Assembly (NCBI GenBank): GCA_014860115.1
Contig: JACZKK010000056.1
Coordinates: forward strand, 1-53,083
DNA: 53,083 bases
Direction: 5' to 3'
DNA from: Ignavibacteriaceae bacterium
Lineage (GTDB): Bacteria > Bacteroidota > Ignavibacteria > Ignavibacteriales > Ignavibacteriaceae
Positions 8,945 through 18,484 of this stretch are shown here, piece by piece (within the stretch, counting starts at the first letter, position 1; every line of letters begins with the position of its first letter). The notes beneath the pieces were generated by a model, which made no database searches, had not been told where the DNA came from, and was given only the letters and a program-made list of their open reading frames with translations. The position numbers were made by a program, and so were the translations under genes.

Positions 8945-11900
8945 TTATAATTTTCTCGCAACAACAACTACAGTCTTCATAGATTCAACAACACCGGAGC
9001 CTTCATTTATTGCTTCGAGGAAGACGATGTAGATTCCAATTCTAAGAATCTGTCCTTCTTCATCCAGTCCATCAAAAATAACTGAGCCGGAAGAACCGCT
9101 TGCCTGGTTGTTTGCAAGAGATCTCACGAGTCTTCCTTTATTATCAAATATTTTTATGCGAACCTGTGATGTTGCCTGAGTTAAATTGTAATTGATGATT
9201 GTGAAATCTTCAAAGCCATCATTATCCGGTGAGAAGGGATTTGGTGAAACAGAAATATTTGATTCAATATTCGGATTAACTGTGTAAATACTGTTCTGAT
9301 TTCCGGGAGTTGCACCAATCGAATTAACAGAACTGCTCCAATTACTAGGATCGTTTGCACCGAGATTTGGGTTTATTCTTTCAAGAGAAATATTTTTTGT
9401 AGAACCGAAATTATCGTTGTGCCATTTATCGGAATACCAAACCGAATCAATAATATTCCCCTTTACATCTTTTAAAAGAATTAATTCGCCCGTATTAATC
9501 AAACCAAGACTTGAAACACCAACGATGGTTTTGAGTACGGATTCATCCAAACCATATTTGATTATTACCAATGAATCAGCAGCCAATAAAAAGAAAGAAT
9601 TGTTCGGTACTATTAATGGAATTTGTGAAAGTCTGTAATTGTTCCCGTTCTCATCCACAATTTCCCAGCCTCCAATGTTAACAGAATCACCGCTCAGATT
9701 TACGAACTCAATAAACTCACTGTTATCTGTTTCCGGATCAAACATAATTTCGTTAATAACGAGATCATTTCTTTCGTAATCAGGAACATTTAATATTGAA
9801 TTTGGTAAGCCGGGAGTACTTCCCTTTGGACTGAGAGAAGTTGTCCAGTTTGTGCTTTCATTTGTTGCCGCTTCGAGTGAAATTCTTTCAAGCGATAAAC
9901 CTCTTCCACCTGCCCAGGAAGAATAGTAGAACAAGCTGTCGATTATTCCATTTCTGAAATCATAAATAACAACTCCATCAGAAGTATTACCAAGAGATCC
10001 GAAGTTTGTAAAGAAGACTTTCGCCGTAACTCCGGGATGAGCTGAATTGAACGAAGTATCTTTTGCAATTACGATGAATTCATCCGGCTGTAAAAAAACA
10101 TCTTCATTTGTGATGAAACTTTTTGTTGGTGTAGTCAGCACATCGCTGATTGACCAATTTTTTATGCTAATACTATCCTCTGAAACATTTACCAGTTCAA
10201 CCCACTCCGGTTTGTTGGTTTCGGTGTTATACATTACTTCATTTATCAAAACAATGCCATCTGGAAATCCGGGTTCAACAGATTTTTCAAAATAATTATT
10301 GAGCGTGTCTTCGTCAGCCGAATAAACTATTCGAACAGCCGCTAATATTTTTGAAGTGATATTTGGAATGGGTGCGGCTGAAATAATGCTTGCAGAATCG
10401 CCAGCAGCCAAAATTAATCCATTAACCGTGCTAATAAGCAGATCAACAACATTGTTTGTGTCAGTATCAATATAAAACTCAACATTAAAATTATTTGCAT
10501 CGCTGCTGCCGTTATTTCTTATAAAAGCTGAAACAAAAACATCATCACCCTCAACAGGAAAGCGCGGATTGAAATTCATTCCTGCAACAGAGAGGTCAAA
10601 CTGTTTTGGTGTCAGGCTGTTAATTCTTCCGGGTGTGCTTTGTTCAATATCGAAAGATGTTCCCCAATTCGCCGGAAGGTTTGAACTTGCATTTACAGAC
10701 AATCTTTCGAGAGAATAACCATTTGTTCCTCCCCACAGATTCGAGTAAAGAACTGAATCCATTTGAAGTCCGCGATAATCTTTTAAGACAACTCCATCAA
10801 TGTCATTATTCAATGATGGAAGTGAAAGCACAAAAACCTCTGAAGGGATGAACCGATGGAAATCAAAAATTGTAGCGCTTCTGCTCAGGATGAGATGTGA
10901 ATTTGGTTCGATAAAAACATCCTGATTTATCGTAATGGTTGTTGGAGTTGTAAAGACATCGTTTATTTTCCAGCCATTAAGATTAATTGAAAAATTTGTT
11001 CTGTTGTATAGCTCTATCCACTCGGGTTCACCTCCGACGGGAGTATACATAATTTCATTAATGACGATTGACTGTGGTGGTAAACCGGGCTCAACTGTTT
11101 TATATAATTTATTATTTGTTGTATCCTTATCTAAACCAAATACTGCATTCACAAAAAATCCACGTTGAGTTTGAATATTCTCTATTGAATAGCTGAAATT
11201 AAAAATTCCGGAATCGTTTGTTGTAAGGAAAAGTGATTGAAGATTTTCTAAGAGCACATCCGGAATCGAGTCAAGATTGGTATCTTCAAAAAGCTGCAAA
11301 GAAAAATTTGCATCATTCGTTCCAATATTTTTCACTTTTACTGAGACTGAAATTGTATCTCCTTGAATAGGAAATTCAGGATCGAATAAGATATCGTCCA
11401 CAGCAATATCAAAATCTTTTTTAGTTAAAGAATTAATAAGTCCGGGTGTTGCTTTAAAAATGCTAATTGAAGTTCCCCAGTTTAAAGGATCTATACTGGA
11501 TTCTTCAGGAGAAATTCTTTCAAGAGATCGGCCGCCGGTATTACCTCCCCAGGAAGCAAGATATGAAAGTGTATCAATCAAAACTCCCATTGAATCTTTA
11601 ATCACAACTGCATCGCCAGTGTTGTTCAAAGCTGGTAAGCTGAATCTTATGATCTCGGAAGGGACATTGTAGAAATTTAATATGGATGAATCGGCAGTCA
11701 GGACAATAAACCCATTTGCAGGAATGAACTTATCCATATTGGTAATTGTAACCGATGAAACTGCATCTGAGAATTTCCATTTTTTTAAATTGATTGGAGC
11801 AGAAGTTCTATTATAAAGTTCAACCCACTCCGGCTCTCCTGTTGAAGGCGCATACATAATTTCGTTCATAACAATATCGTTGTAATTGTTTCCGGGTGGA

Positions 11901-12799
11901 AAGACATTAAATGATTTAATCAACTCGTTGTTATCGGGTTTTTCATCAGGAGTAAATATTACGTTGCTAATTATTTGATAATTTCCTGCTGGCAGTGAAT
12001 TCATAATTGTGCTTGCGGTAATTGAATCACCGGAGGCAAGATTAGTATACTGTTGAGAAAAAATTATTTCGCCAGGATCTGCAGTCGAATCGAAATTTGC
12101 ATCGTTATAAATCTCAATTGAATAATTGTCAGCAGAGCTTGTACCAATATTTTTAACTTTTGCGATAACAGTAACATCATCACCTTCCGTAGGATTAGAT
12201 GGCTGGAAGGTTAATGAAGCTAACTCCAAATCAAACTGAACAGGAGTAACTGAGTTTGTAAATCCCGGAGTTCCATTTGCCAGAAGCGAATTTGCCCAAT
12301 TAGTTTGAGAGCTGTCTTTAATCATAATCTTCTTTTCATCGGAACGTCCCTGTACATTATTCGCCGAATACAAATACGATTCAAGGGTGTCATCAGCAGC
12401 ACTGAGTAACCAAATTGGTCTGTTTTCAGTATTTGCCATTCCAGATGTACCGAATGAGTTATCTGATATTTTTACGACAAGAGCCTCAGCAGGAATCAAT
12501 CCATCATAAATTCCACTGCCAATTACGTAATCGCCTTCAAGAATAATTGCAAAAGATTTTGGAGGAAGAATAGTTCCTTCTCCGGCGTCTGTTATTACAT
12601 CAGGATTAGAAGTAGAGTATTTTATTTTAAAGCTATTTATATCAATGCTTTCAGTTTCGCTGTAATTATATAGTTCAATAAATTCATTTGGACCAGTCTG
12701 TGGGTAAAACATTATCTCACTAAGAATCAGAGTAGAATCAGATTGAGGAATTACCAGAGGGGAAAGCAGAAAAAGTATTGGTAATAGTTTTTTAAGCAT
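8945..12799 (-). CDS. Large secreted lamin-tail/CARDB repeat protein
   Basis: 1284 residues with a signal peptide (MLKKLLPILFLLSPLVIPQ). Five lamin-tail domains (LTD) start near residues 25, 305, 580, 850 and 1015, each with the signature (V/L)INEIM-Y-P...EW(V/I)ELYN. Three CARDB-like Ig domains lie between the first four (about 190-295, 465-560, 735-835; signature FDL...F.P..P.EGD...V.V.V.NIG). Modules are joined by TPG..NSLT linkers. The C-terminus (about 1185-1284; SPNPFSPDNDGFED, then IKIFDNKGRLVR) is a FlgD-Ig-like or gliding-motility-type C-terminal domain and may direct surface export. No enzyme domain is visible; an adhesin or surface scaffold is likely. Confidence 0.88.
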   Translation of the reverse strand: MLKKLLPILFLLSPLVIPQSDSTLILSEIMFYPQTGPNEFIELYNYSETESIDINSFKIKYSTSNPDVITDAGEGTILPPKSFAIILEGDYVIGSGIYDGLIPAEALVVKISDNSFGTSGMANTENRPIWLLSAADDTLESYLYSANNVQGRSDEKKIMIKDSSQTNWANSLLANGTPGFTNSVTPVQFDLELASLTFQPSNPTEGDDVTVIAKVKNIGTSSADNYSIEIYNDANFDSTADPGEIIFSQQYTNLASGDSITASTIMNSLPAGNYQIISNVIFTPDEKPDNNELIKSFNVFPPGNNYNDIVMNEIMYAPSTGEPEWVELYNRTSAPINLKKWKFSDAVSSVTITNMDKFIPANGFIVLTADSSILNFYNVPSEIIRFSLPALNNTGDAVVIKDSMGVLIDTLSYLASWGGNTGGRSLERISPEESSIDPLNWGTSISIFKATPGLINSLTKKDFDIAVDDILFDPEFPIQGDTISVSVKVKNIGTNDANFSLQLFEDTNLDSIPDVLLENLQSLFLTTNDSGIFNFSYSIENIQTQRGFFVNAVFGLDKDTTNNKLYKTVEPGLPPQSIVINEIMYTPVGGEPEWIELYNRTNFSINLNGWKINDVFTTPTTITINQDVFIEPNSHLILSRSATIFDFHRFIPSEVFVLSLPSLNNDIDGVVLKDYRGLQMDSVLYSNLWGGTNGYSLERLSVNASSNLPANWGTSFDIEQSTPGRINSLTPKQFDLSVAGMNFNPRFPVEGDDVFVSAFIRNNGSSDANNFNVEFYIDTDTNNVVDLLISTVNGLILAAGDSASIISAAPIPNITSKILAAVRIVYSADEDTLNNYFEKSVEPGFPDGIVLINEVMYNTETNKPEWVELVNVSEDSISIKNWSISDVLTTPTKSFITNEDVFLQPDEFIVIAKDTSFNSAHPGVTAKVFFTNFGSLGNTSDGVVIYDFRNGIIDSLFYYSSWAGGRGLSLERISLEAATNESTNWTTSLSPKGSTPGLPNSILNVPDYERNDLVINEIMFDPETDNSEFIEFVNLSGDSVNIGGWEIVDENGNNYRLSQIPLIVPNNSFFLLAADSLVIIKYGLDESVLKTIVGVSSLGLINTGELILLKDVKGNIIDSVWYSDKWHNDNFGSTKNISLERINPNLGANDPSNWSSSVNSIGATPGNQNSIYTVNPNIESNISVSPNPFSPDNDGFEDFTIINYNLTQATSQVRIKIFDNKGRLVRSLANNQASGSSGSVIFDGLDEEGQILRIGIYIVFLEAINEGSGVVESMKTVVVVARKL

Positions 12800-12809
12800 A
12801 TAAAAAATT

Positions 12810-13583
12810 CTAGTTATTTCTTGCTGGAAGTTCTTTACTCATTAGGAAATCAAACAACCAATCGGGCATATACTTCATAATTTTTGAACCTAATACAATC
12901 GGCAGAGGAAACTGAATAATCTTCTTTTCTTTTTTTATTCCGGTTAAAATTATTTTTGCTGCTCTATCAACATCCATCAGGAACGGCATATGAAATTCGT
13001 TCTTATCGGTCATTGGTGTTCTTACAAAACCAGGTTTAACAATCAAAACTTTTATGTTGTGTGGTTTTAATTCTATTCTTAAACTTTCTAAAAGTAAAGT
13101 CGCTGCAGCTTTGCTTGCATTGTAGAAACCGCTTCGTGGATAACCACGCGAATCTGCAAGACTTGATACACCCACGATCATTCCTTCTTTTCTTTTTATG
13201 AAATCTGGTAATAATTGTTCAACACAATTTACAATCCCAAGTGTATTCGCTTCAAAAATTTCTTTTGCTATAGACGAGGAGTACTTACTTACATCCGTTC
13301 TCGAAGAAACTCCGGCATTTAGAATTGCGATATCTATCTTTCCAAAATCTTTTCTTACCTGCTCGAAAGAGTTCCGAACTTCTTCAATATTGCCAACATC
13401 ACATTTGTAAGTTCTAACTTGACCCCCATCAATTTTTATTTCATTTGCCAGATCATTAAGTATATTTTCCCTTCTTGAGAGAAGAGCAATCGAGCAATTT
13501 TCCTTTGGCAGTAATTTTGCAAGGGAATACCCAATTCCGGAGGAGGCTCCGGTTAATAGAACTGTTTTGTTATTGAAATCCAT
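12810..13583 (-). CDS. Short-chain dehydrogenase/reductase
   Basis: Classical SDR of 257 residues. Seen: NAD(P)-binding TGASSGIG (11-18), CDV at 61-63, NAGVSS (89-94), and the catalytic S141, Y154 and K158 in GVSSLADSRGYPRSGFYNASK; PGFVRTPM follows. The acidic residue or arginine after the second strand (LLSRREN) favours NADPH. The substrate is unknown; the C-terminal hydrophobic stretch is like DltE/YqjQ-type SDRs. It lies 10 bases upstream of the lamin-tail gene on the same strand, so the two may be co-transcribed. Confidence 0.9.
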   Translation of the reverse strand: MDFNNKTVLLTGASSGIGYSLAKLLPKENCSIALLSRRENILNDLANEIKIDGGQVRTYKCDVGNIEEVRNSFEQVRKDFGKIDIAILNAGVSSRTDVSKYSSSIAKEIFEANTLGIVNCVEQLLPDFIKRKEGMIVGVSSLADSRGYPRSGFYNASKAAATLLLESLRIELKPHNIKVLIVKPGFVRTPMTDKNEFHMPFLMDVDRAAKIILTGIKKEKKIIQFPLPIVLGSKIMKYMPDWLFDFLMSKELPARNN

Positions 13584-13699
13584 GTGTGCAGGGGCATTTT
13601 ATCGAAATTCAGGAAGGAATTTAAACAATTGGAAAGAGTATTTAAACTTTGTAAAAAAGAATCAATTGTTTATCTTTTCTCAAAAATTATTCCAAGTTA

Positions 13700-14266
13700 A
13701 TGGACAAGCAAATTTTACCGGTTGGAAATATATTAGTCAGAAAGGAAATTGCGGAAATCCCCTTCAAATGCGACTTATTGAAGTGTAAGGGAGCGTGCTG
13801 CACTTTTGAAAGTCATTATGGTGCACCAATAACCTGGGATGAGGTTAATCAGATTAATCAGGTTCTTTCAACAGTTATTAAGTATCTCCCAAAAGCACAT
13901 AAAAGTGAAATTGAAGAGAATGGATTTTTTGAAGTAAAGAAAGATGAGCCGTTGCTTAAGAGTATTGACAACCGTGCTTGTGTATTTGTTTACTATGATA
14001 ATGGAGTTGCCAAGTGTGCAATGGAGAAAGCTTATTTTGATGAAAAAACTGATTTCAGGAAACCAATATCCTGTCATCTTTTCCCTATAAGAATTTCTGA
14101 CTTCGGAGGAGATGTGCTGAGGTTTGAACATCTCGATGAATGTCAGCCGGCAATTGAACTTGGAAAAAAAGAAAATACAACTGTTGCAGAATTCTGCGAA
14201 GAATCACTCAGCAGACTGTATGGTAAAGAATGGTATTCACAATTTAAGGAACTAATCGGAAAGTAA
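13700..14266 (+). CDS. Cysteine-cluster protein (DUF3109/YkgJ-like)
   Basis: 188 residues with conserved cysteines expected to bind a metal or Fe-S centre: CDLLKCKGACC near residue 25-35, CVFVYYDNGVAKC, CHLFPIRI and CQPAIE, plus a late cysteine in FCEES. This order matches the DUF3109 branch of the YkgJ zinc/iron-chelating family. Biochemical role is unknown. The stop codon is one base from the rpoN start, so both are read from one message. The chosen ATG at 13700 begins MDKQILPVGNILVRKEIAE, directly before the conserved core. Confidence 0.85.
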   Translation: MDKQILPVGNILVRKEIAEIPFKCDLLKCKGACCTFESHYGAPITWDEVNQINQVLSTVIKYLPKAHKSEIEENGFFEVKKDEPLLKSIDNRACVFVYYDNGVAKCAMEKAYFDEKTDFRKPISCHLFPIRISDFGGDVLRFEHLDECQPAIELGKKENTTVAEFCEESLSRLYGKEWYSQFKELIGK

Positions 14267-14267
14267 C

Positions 14268-15725
14268 ATGCTCTCACTAAGTCAACGATTATCGCAACAG
14301 CAAAAACTTTCGCCACAGCAGATTCAATATCAGAAGCTGCTGCAGCTCAATACTCTCGCACTTGAGCAGAGAATTAAAACTGAGCTTGAACTCAATCCTA
14401 TACTCGAGGAGGAAATGGAATTATCTCAGGAAACTGATGATAAAGAAAAGGATAAAGATGAAGATAGCGTTTCTGACGAAATAAAAGATCCCGATAATGA
14501 AGAGTTTAGCTTAGAAGATTATATGAACGATGATGATTACGATCACGAAAAAATTTACCGGGGAAGTGATGAAGAACAGTATCACCCACTCGCTCCGGTA
14601 CGAGAAACATTATCTGATCACCTTGTTGAACAGTTGAACATGCTTAACCTGGATGAGAATATATTTAGACTTGGTGAGGAGATAATCGGCAACCTTGATG
14701 ACGGAGGATATCTCAAAAGAAGTCTTGAAGAGATATTGAACGAGCTTGAGCTATTTGACCATATTAAAATTGATGCAATAGAAGCTGAGAATCTTCTCAA
14801 AAGAATTCAGTTATTCGATCCTTTGGGAATTGCATGCAGAAATCTTCAGGAATGTCTTCTGGTTCAAATACGTAACGGTAAAGATATTGATGAGTATTAT
14901 AAGTACATCGCTGAGAAAATGCTTGTGGAGTTTTATGATGATTTCACCAAGCGAAGATTTGATATGTTGAAGCTGAAGATGAACCTTACAGATGAAACTC
15001 TCCGCGAAACTGTTAACCTGATTCAAAGTATGAATCCAAAACCAGGAGAAGGAAATATTGATTCTGCCCAGATGAATCAAATCTCTCCCGATTTTATTAT
15101 AGAGAAAGTTGATAACGATTATGTAATTACTCTCAATGACAGAAGTATGCCATCAGTTACCATCAGCAGGCAATATCTTGAAATGTTTGAGAGTAACAGG
15201 AGACGAGGTAAAAAATCTTCCAGGGAAAAAGAAACATATAAATTCCTTCGTGAGAAATTTGAATCTGCAAAATGGTTTATAGCTTGCATTCAGCAGCGTA
15301 GAGATACTCTGATGAAAATTATGCAGGCTATCTTCACAAGACAATATGAATTTTTTGAAAAGGGACCAAAAGCTCTCAGACCAATGATCTATAAGGATAT
15401 TGCACAGGAAATAAATATGGATATTTCCACAATAAGCAGAGTGGTTAATGGAAAGTATGTCCAAAGTCCGCAGGGAATTCACGAATTGAAATATTTCTTC
15501 AGTGAAGGTCTTGCAACTGATAACGGAGAAGAAGTTTCTAACAAGCATATCAAGGAAAGACTAAAAGAAATTATGGACAAAGAAGATAAAAGAAAACCAT
15601 TCAGCGATGATAAGCTGGCAGAACTTCTTAATGATGAAGGGATACATATTGCAAGGCGAACTGTTGCAAAATACAGAGAGCAGTTAAGACTACCCGTGGC
15701 GAGGCTCAGAAAAGAACTGCAATGA
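14268..15725 (+). CDS. rpoN: RNA polymerase sigma-54 factor
   Basis: Alternative sigma factor that reads -24/-12 promoters and needs AAA+ activators. The 485 residues have all three regions: Q-rich region I (LSQRLSQQQKLSPQQIQYQK, LNPILEEE), an acidic linker (about 55-100), the core-binding domain, the helix-turn-helix (IYKDIAQEINMDISTISRVVNGKYVQ, about 370-395) and the RpoN box ARRTVAKYRE at 462-471. It overlaps the downstream methyltransferase by four bases (ATGA). No enhancer-binding activator gene is in the window. Confidence 0.97.
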   Translation: MLSLSQRLSQQQKLSPQQIQYQKLLQLNTLALEQRIKTELELNPILEEEMELSQETDDKEKDKDEDSVSDEIKDPDNEEFSLEDYMNDDDYDHEKIYRGSDEEQYHPLAPVRETLSDHLVEQLNMLNLDENIFRLGEEIIGNLDDGGYLKRSLEEILNELELFDHIKIDAIEAENLLKRIQLFDPLGIACRNLQECLLVQIRNGKDIDEYYKYIAEKMLVEFYDDFTKRRFDMLKLKMNLTDETLRETVNLIQSMNPKPGEGNIDSAQMNQISPDFIIEKVDNDYVITLNDRSMPSVTISRQYLEMFESNRRRGKKSSREKETYKFLREKFESAKWFIACIQQRRDTLMKIMQAIFTRQYEFFEKGPKALRPMIYKDIAQEINMDISTISRVVNGKYVQSPQGIHELKYFFSEGLATDNGEEVSNKHIKERLKEIMDKEDKRKPFSDDKLAELLNDEGIHIARRTVAKYREQLRLPVARLRKELQ

Positions 15726-16372
15726 ATCTCGTTCTTGATGTAAGCATCATCATCCTACTTTTTGCAGTCTTTGGTTACACTCACACTTTACTGGCTTCTG
15801 AAAAGGTAAAAATTCATTTCAAAAAAATATTTGGTGAGTTAATTGCTTTTTACCGGCTTCTTTACAATATCGTTGGTTTAGTCTCACTTTATTTAATCTA
15901 TGAATTTTCACCGAAGCCCCACATCATCATTTATGATTTTCAAAATCCCTTTGATTTAATTATTCTCATTCCACAGCTTCTGTCGCTGGCAGGGGTATTC
16001 TGGGTGTTTAAGTATATTTGCTTCAAAGAATTTTTAGGTCTGGATCAGATAAAAAGGTTTATTGAGAAAAGGTACAATACCGAACTTGATGAGGAATTCA
16101 CACTTCGTATTGAGGGTCCTTACAGATATTCAAGACATCCCATCTACTTCTTTTCAATCACTTTTTTACTGTTCAGACCAGTGATGGATTTGTTTTACCT
16201 CACATTCTTCATCTGCATAGTCGTTTATTTTTACATTGGTTCTTACTTTGAAGAGAAGAAATTAGTGAGGCAGTTTGGTGAGGTTTATGAAAAATACAAA
16301 AAGGAAGTGCCGAGAATTTTTCCGATTAAATTATTTAGACCCTACAATCAAAAAGTTTTCGCTGAAAGCTGA
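15722..16372 (+). CDS. Integral-membrane methyltransferase, ICMT/PEMT-like
   Basis: 216 residues with about five membrane segments (near 5-22, 40-62, 78-98, 145-180). The C-terminal half has the signature of isoprenylcysteine carboxyl methyltransferase-like enzymes: LRIEGPYRYSRHPIYF followed by Y..EEKKL...FGE.Y..Y...VPR. These residues bind S-adenosylmethionine; the substrate (lipid, isoprenoid or small thiol) is not predictable. Its ATG overlaps the rpoN stop, so translational coupling is likely. A second, distinct protein of this type lies at 27542-28120. Confidence 0.85.
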   Translation: MNLVLDVSIIILLFAVFGYTHTLLASEKVKIHFKKIFGELIAFYRLLYNIVGLVSLYLIYEFSPKPHIIIYDFQNPFDLIILIPQLLSLAGVFWVFKYICFKEFLGLDQIKRFIEKRYNTELDEEFTLRIEGPYRYSRHPIYFFSITFLLFRPVMDLFYLTFFICIVVYFYIGSYFEEKKLVRQFGEVYEKYKKEVPRIFPIKLFRPYNQKVFAES

Positions 16373-16385
16373 ATAAGGAGATATA

Positions 16386-16925
16386 ATGAGTGAAAAAATA
16401 AGATCAACAACAATACTTGGAATTGTTCACAACGGAGTAGCTGCTCTCGGCGGTGACGGACAAGTTTCAATCGGCAACACTATTATGAAACACAATGCGT
16501 TGAAAATCAGAAAACTTTCTGAAGGCAAAGTTATTTGCGGTTTTGCAGGCGGTGCTGCCGATGCGTTTTCTTTGATGGAAAGATTTGAAGATAAACTTCA
16601 ACAGTATCGGGGAAATGTAAGTCGGGCAGCCGTTGAACTTGCAAAGGAATGGCGCACAGATAAAATTCTTCGCAGGCTTGAAGCTATGCTTGCGGTTGTT
16701 TCAAAAGATACAGCACTTATTATTTCAGGTAACGGAGATGTAATTGAACCGGATGACAAAATAGTTGCAATAGGTTCAGGTGGAATGTATGCTCTGTCTG
16801 CAGCAAGAATGCTCAAAAAGTACGGCAAACTATCCGCAAAAGAAATTGCTGAAGAATCTCTGAAAACGGCTTCGGAAATTTGTATCTACACTAATGATAA
16901 AATTAATGTTGAAGTAATTGAATAA
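16386..16925 (+). CDS. hslV: ATP-dependent protease peptidase subunit HslV
   Basis: Threonine-type peptidase that forms the double hexamer of the HslUV (ClpQY) complex. 179 residues; after removal of the MSEKIRS leader the mature protein would begin [10 protein letters not shown], with the nucleophile T8. Other hallmarks: [34 protein letters not shown], and [14 protein letters not shown] near residue 126-139. An AAGGAG ribosome site precedes the ATG. The partner hslU is the next gene, 56 bases downstream. Confidence 0.97.
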   Translation: MSEKIRSTTILGIVHNGVAALGGDGQVSIGNTIMKHNALKIRKLSEGKVICGFAGGAADAFSLMERFEDKLQQYRGNVSRAAVELAKEWRTDKILRRLEAMLAVVSKDTALIISGNGDVIEPDDKIVAIGSGGMYALSAARMLKKYGKLSAKEIAEESLKTASEICIYTNDKINVEVIE

Positions 16926-16932
16926 GAGGTTT

Positions 16933-16955
16933 CGTTCCGACAAGTCGGAACTACG
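16933..16955. repeat. Palindromic mini-element between hslV and hslU
   Basis: gttccgac (16934-16941), loop aa, gtcggaac (16944-16951): perfect 8-bp stem, flanked by c and tacg. It lies inside an otherwise tight operon, within the 56-base hslV-hslU gap and upstream of the hslU ribosome site, without a T-run. It could tune hslU expression or be an inserted element. Confidence 0.7.
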
Positions 16956-16981
16956 CCCGCTTAGAAAGGATAAAAAATATT

Positions 16982-18385
16982 ATGAATGAAAGATCAATGC
17001 AAGAGTTAACACCGAGTAAAATTGTTGAAGAGCTTGATAAATATATAATCGGGCAGACTGATGCAAAGCGTGCTGTTGCTATCGCTCTTCGCAATAGATG
17101 GAGACGACAACAGATAGAAGATGTTCTTCGCGAAGAAATACTTCCAAACAACATAATACTAATTGGCCCAACGGGAGTTGGTAAAACAGAAATTTCCCGT
17201 CGTCTTGCAAAACTCGCTGCAGCTCCGTTTGTAAAAGTTGAGGCCTCAAAGTTTACAGAAGTCGGTTATGTTGGAAGAGACGTTGAATCAATGGTTCGTG
17301 ATCTTACAGACTTTGCCGTAAATATGGTTAAAGCAGAAAAGACGAAGGAAGTTCAATCCAAAGCTGAACATCTGGCAGATGAAAGAATACTTGACATTCT
17401 AATTCCACCAGTCAGGAAACCGGTTCAGCCTGTTCAGGTTCAGTCACAAACTGATGTGGTACAAAATTCCGAGGAAATTAATTCTGAAGAATACCAGAAT
17501 AAAAAAACCCGTGAATGGATGAAGATAAAAGTGAAAAGCGGCGAAATGGATGACAAACTTATTGAGTTTGATTCTCAGGCACCACCAGCAGTTGGTATGC
17601 AGGTTATGGGTCCGTTTGGTATGGATGATATGGGAATTAATATCCAGGAAATTGTCGGCAACCTGATGCCGAAGAAAAAGAAGAAAAGAAAAACCACAAT
17701 TGCTGAAGCGAGACAAATACTTGCACAGGAAGAAGCTCAAAAGCTTATTGATATGGAAGCAGTGCAGCGTGAAGCAATAGAAAGAGTGGAAGAATCCGGA
17801 ATAATTTTTATTGATGAGATTGATAAAGTTGCCAGCAGCGGAGGCAAGGGTCACGGACCGGATGTTTCGCGTGAAGGTGTGCAGAGAGATCTTCTTCCTA
17901 TTGTTGAGGGTACGAACGTGAACACGAAGTATGGAGTAGTAAGAACAGACCACGTTCTCTTCATTGCTTCGGGTGCATTTCACGTTGCGAAACCTTCCGA
18001 CTTAATTCCGGAATTGCAGGGAAGATTTCCAATCCGCGTTGAGCTGAGAAGTTTAACTGAAGAAGATTTTGTCCAGATATTAACAACCCCGCAGAACGCG
18101 TTGTTAAAGCAGTATTCTGCTTTGTTGGAGACCGAGGGAGTTAAATTACACTTTACCGATGACGGAATAAGAGAAATAGCCCGTATTGCAACAGAGGTTA
18201 ATGAAGCTGTAGAAAATATCGGTGCCAGAAGACTTCATACAATTCTAACTACACTTCTTGATGAAATTTTATTTGATGTCCCTGATAAAATTCCAACAGA
18301 GACTATTAACATCAACTCGGAGTTTGTTAAAGATAAGCTTGATAAGATTGTAAAAGATAGGGATCTGAGTAAGTTTATTTTGTAA
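16982..18385 (+). CDS. hslU: ATP-dependent protease ATPase subunit HslU
   Basis: AAA+ unfoldase that feeds HslV. 467 residues: N-terminal [15 protein letters not shown] (11-25), Walker [10 protein letters not shown] (62-70), the pore-loop region ([15 protein letters not shown]), the intermediate I-domain (about 105-255, lysine-rich at PKKKKKRKT), Walker [11 protein letters not shown] near 275-284, sensor/arginine-finger [12 protein letters not shown], and the C-terminal tail RDLSKFIL that inserts into HslV. All parts needed for a working complex are present. ATG at 16982; a second in-frame M at residue 6 is possible but less likely. Confidence 0.97.
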   Translation: MNERSMQELTPSKIVEELDKYIIGQTDAKRAVAIALRNRWRRQQIEDVLREEILPNNIILIGPTGVGKTEISRRLAKLAAAPFVKVEASKFTEVGYVGRDVESMVRDLTDFAVNMVKAEKTKEVQSKAEHLADERILDILIPPVRKPVQPVQVQSQTDVVQNSEEINSEEYQNKKTREWMKIKVKSGEMDDKLIEFDSQAPPAVGMQVMGPFGMDDMGINIQEIVGNLMPKKKKKRKTTIAEARQILAQEEAQKLIDMEAVQREAIERVEESGIIFIDEIDKVASSGGKGHGPDVSREGVQRDLLPIVEGTNVNTKYGVVRTDHVLFIASGAFHVAKPSDLIPELQGRFPIRVELRSLTEEDFVQILTTPQNALLKQYSALLETEGVKLHFTDDGIREIARIATEVNEAVENIGARRLHTILTTLLDEILFDVPDKIPTETININSEFVKDKLDKIVKDRDLSKFIL

Positions 18386-18425
18386 ATGATAATTATTGAA
18401 TAGGCTGGCTAAACACTCGCTTTTC

Positions 18426-18459
18426 TTGTTTAATCCGCCTTAAAATATCATTAGCTTTG
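18426..18459 (+). promoter_or_regulatory. Possible Bacteroidota-type promoter
   Basis: TAGCTTTG at 18452-18459 fits the TAnnTTTG -7 element; TTG at 18426-18428 could be the -33 element, but the 23-base gap is longer than the usual 19-21. It lies 26 bases before the start of the propeller gene at 18485. Weak support. Confidence 0.3.
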
Positions 18460-18484
18460 AATTGAAAATTTAAAGGAGTTTGTA

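Noticed and set aside
9417-11672. Several plus-strand open frames within the lamin-tail gene
   Set aside because: They lie antisense to a long gene with clear domain repeats and have no family features.
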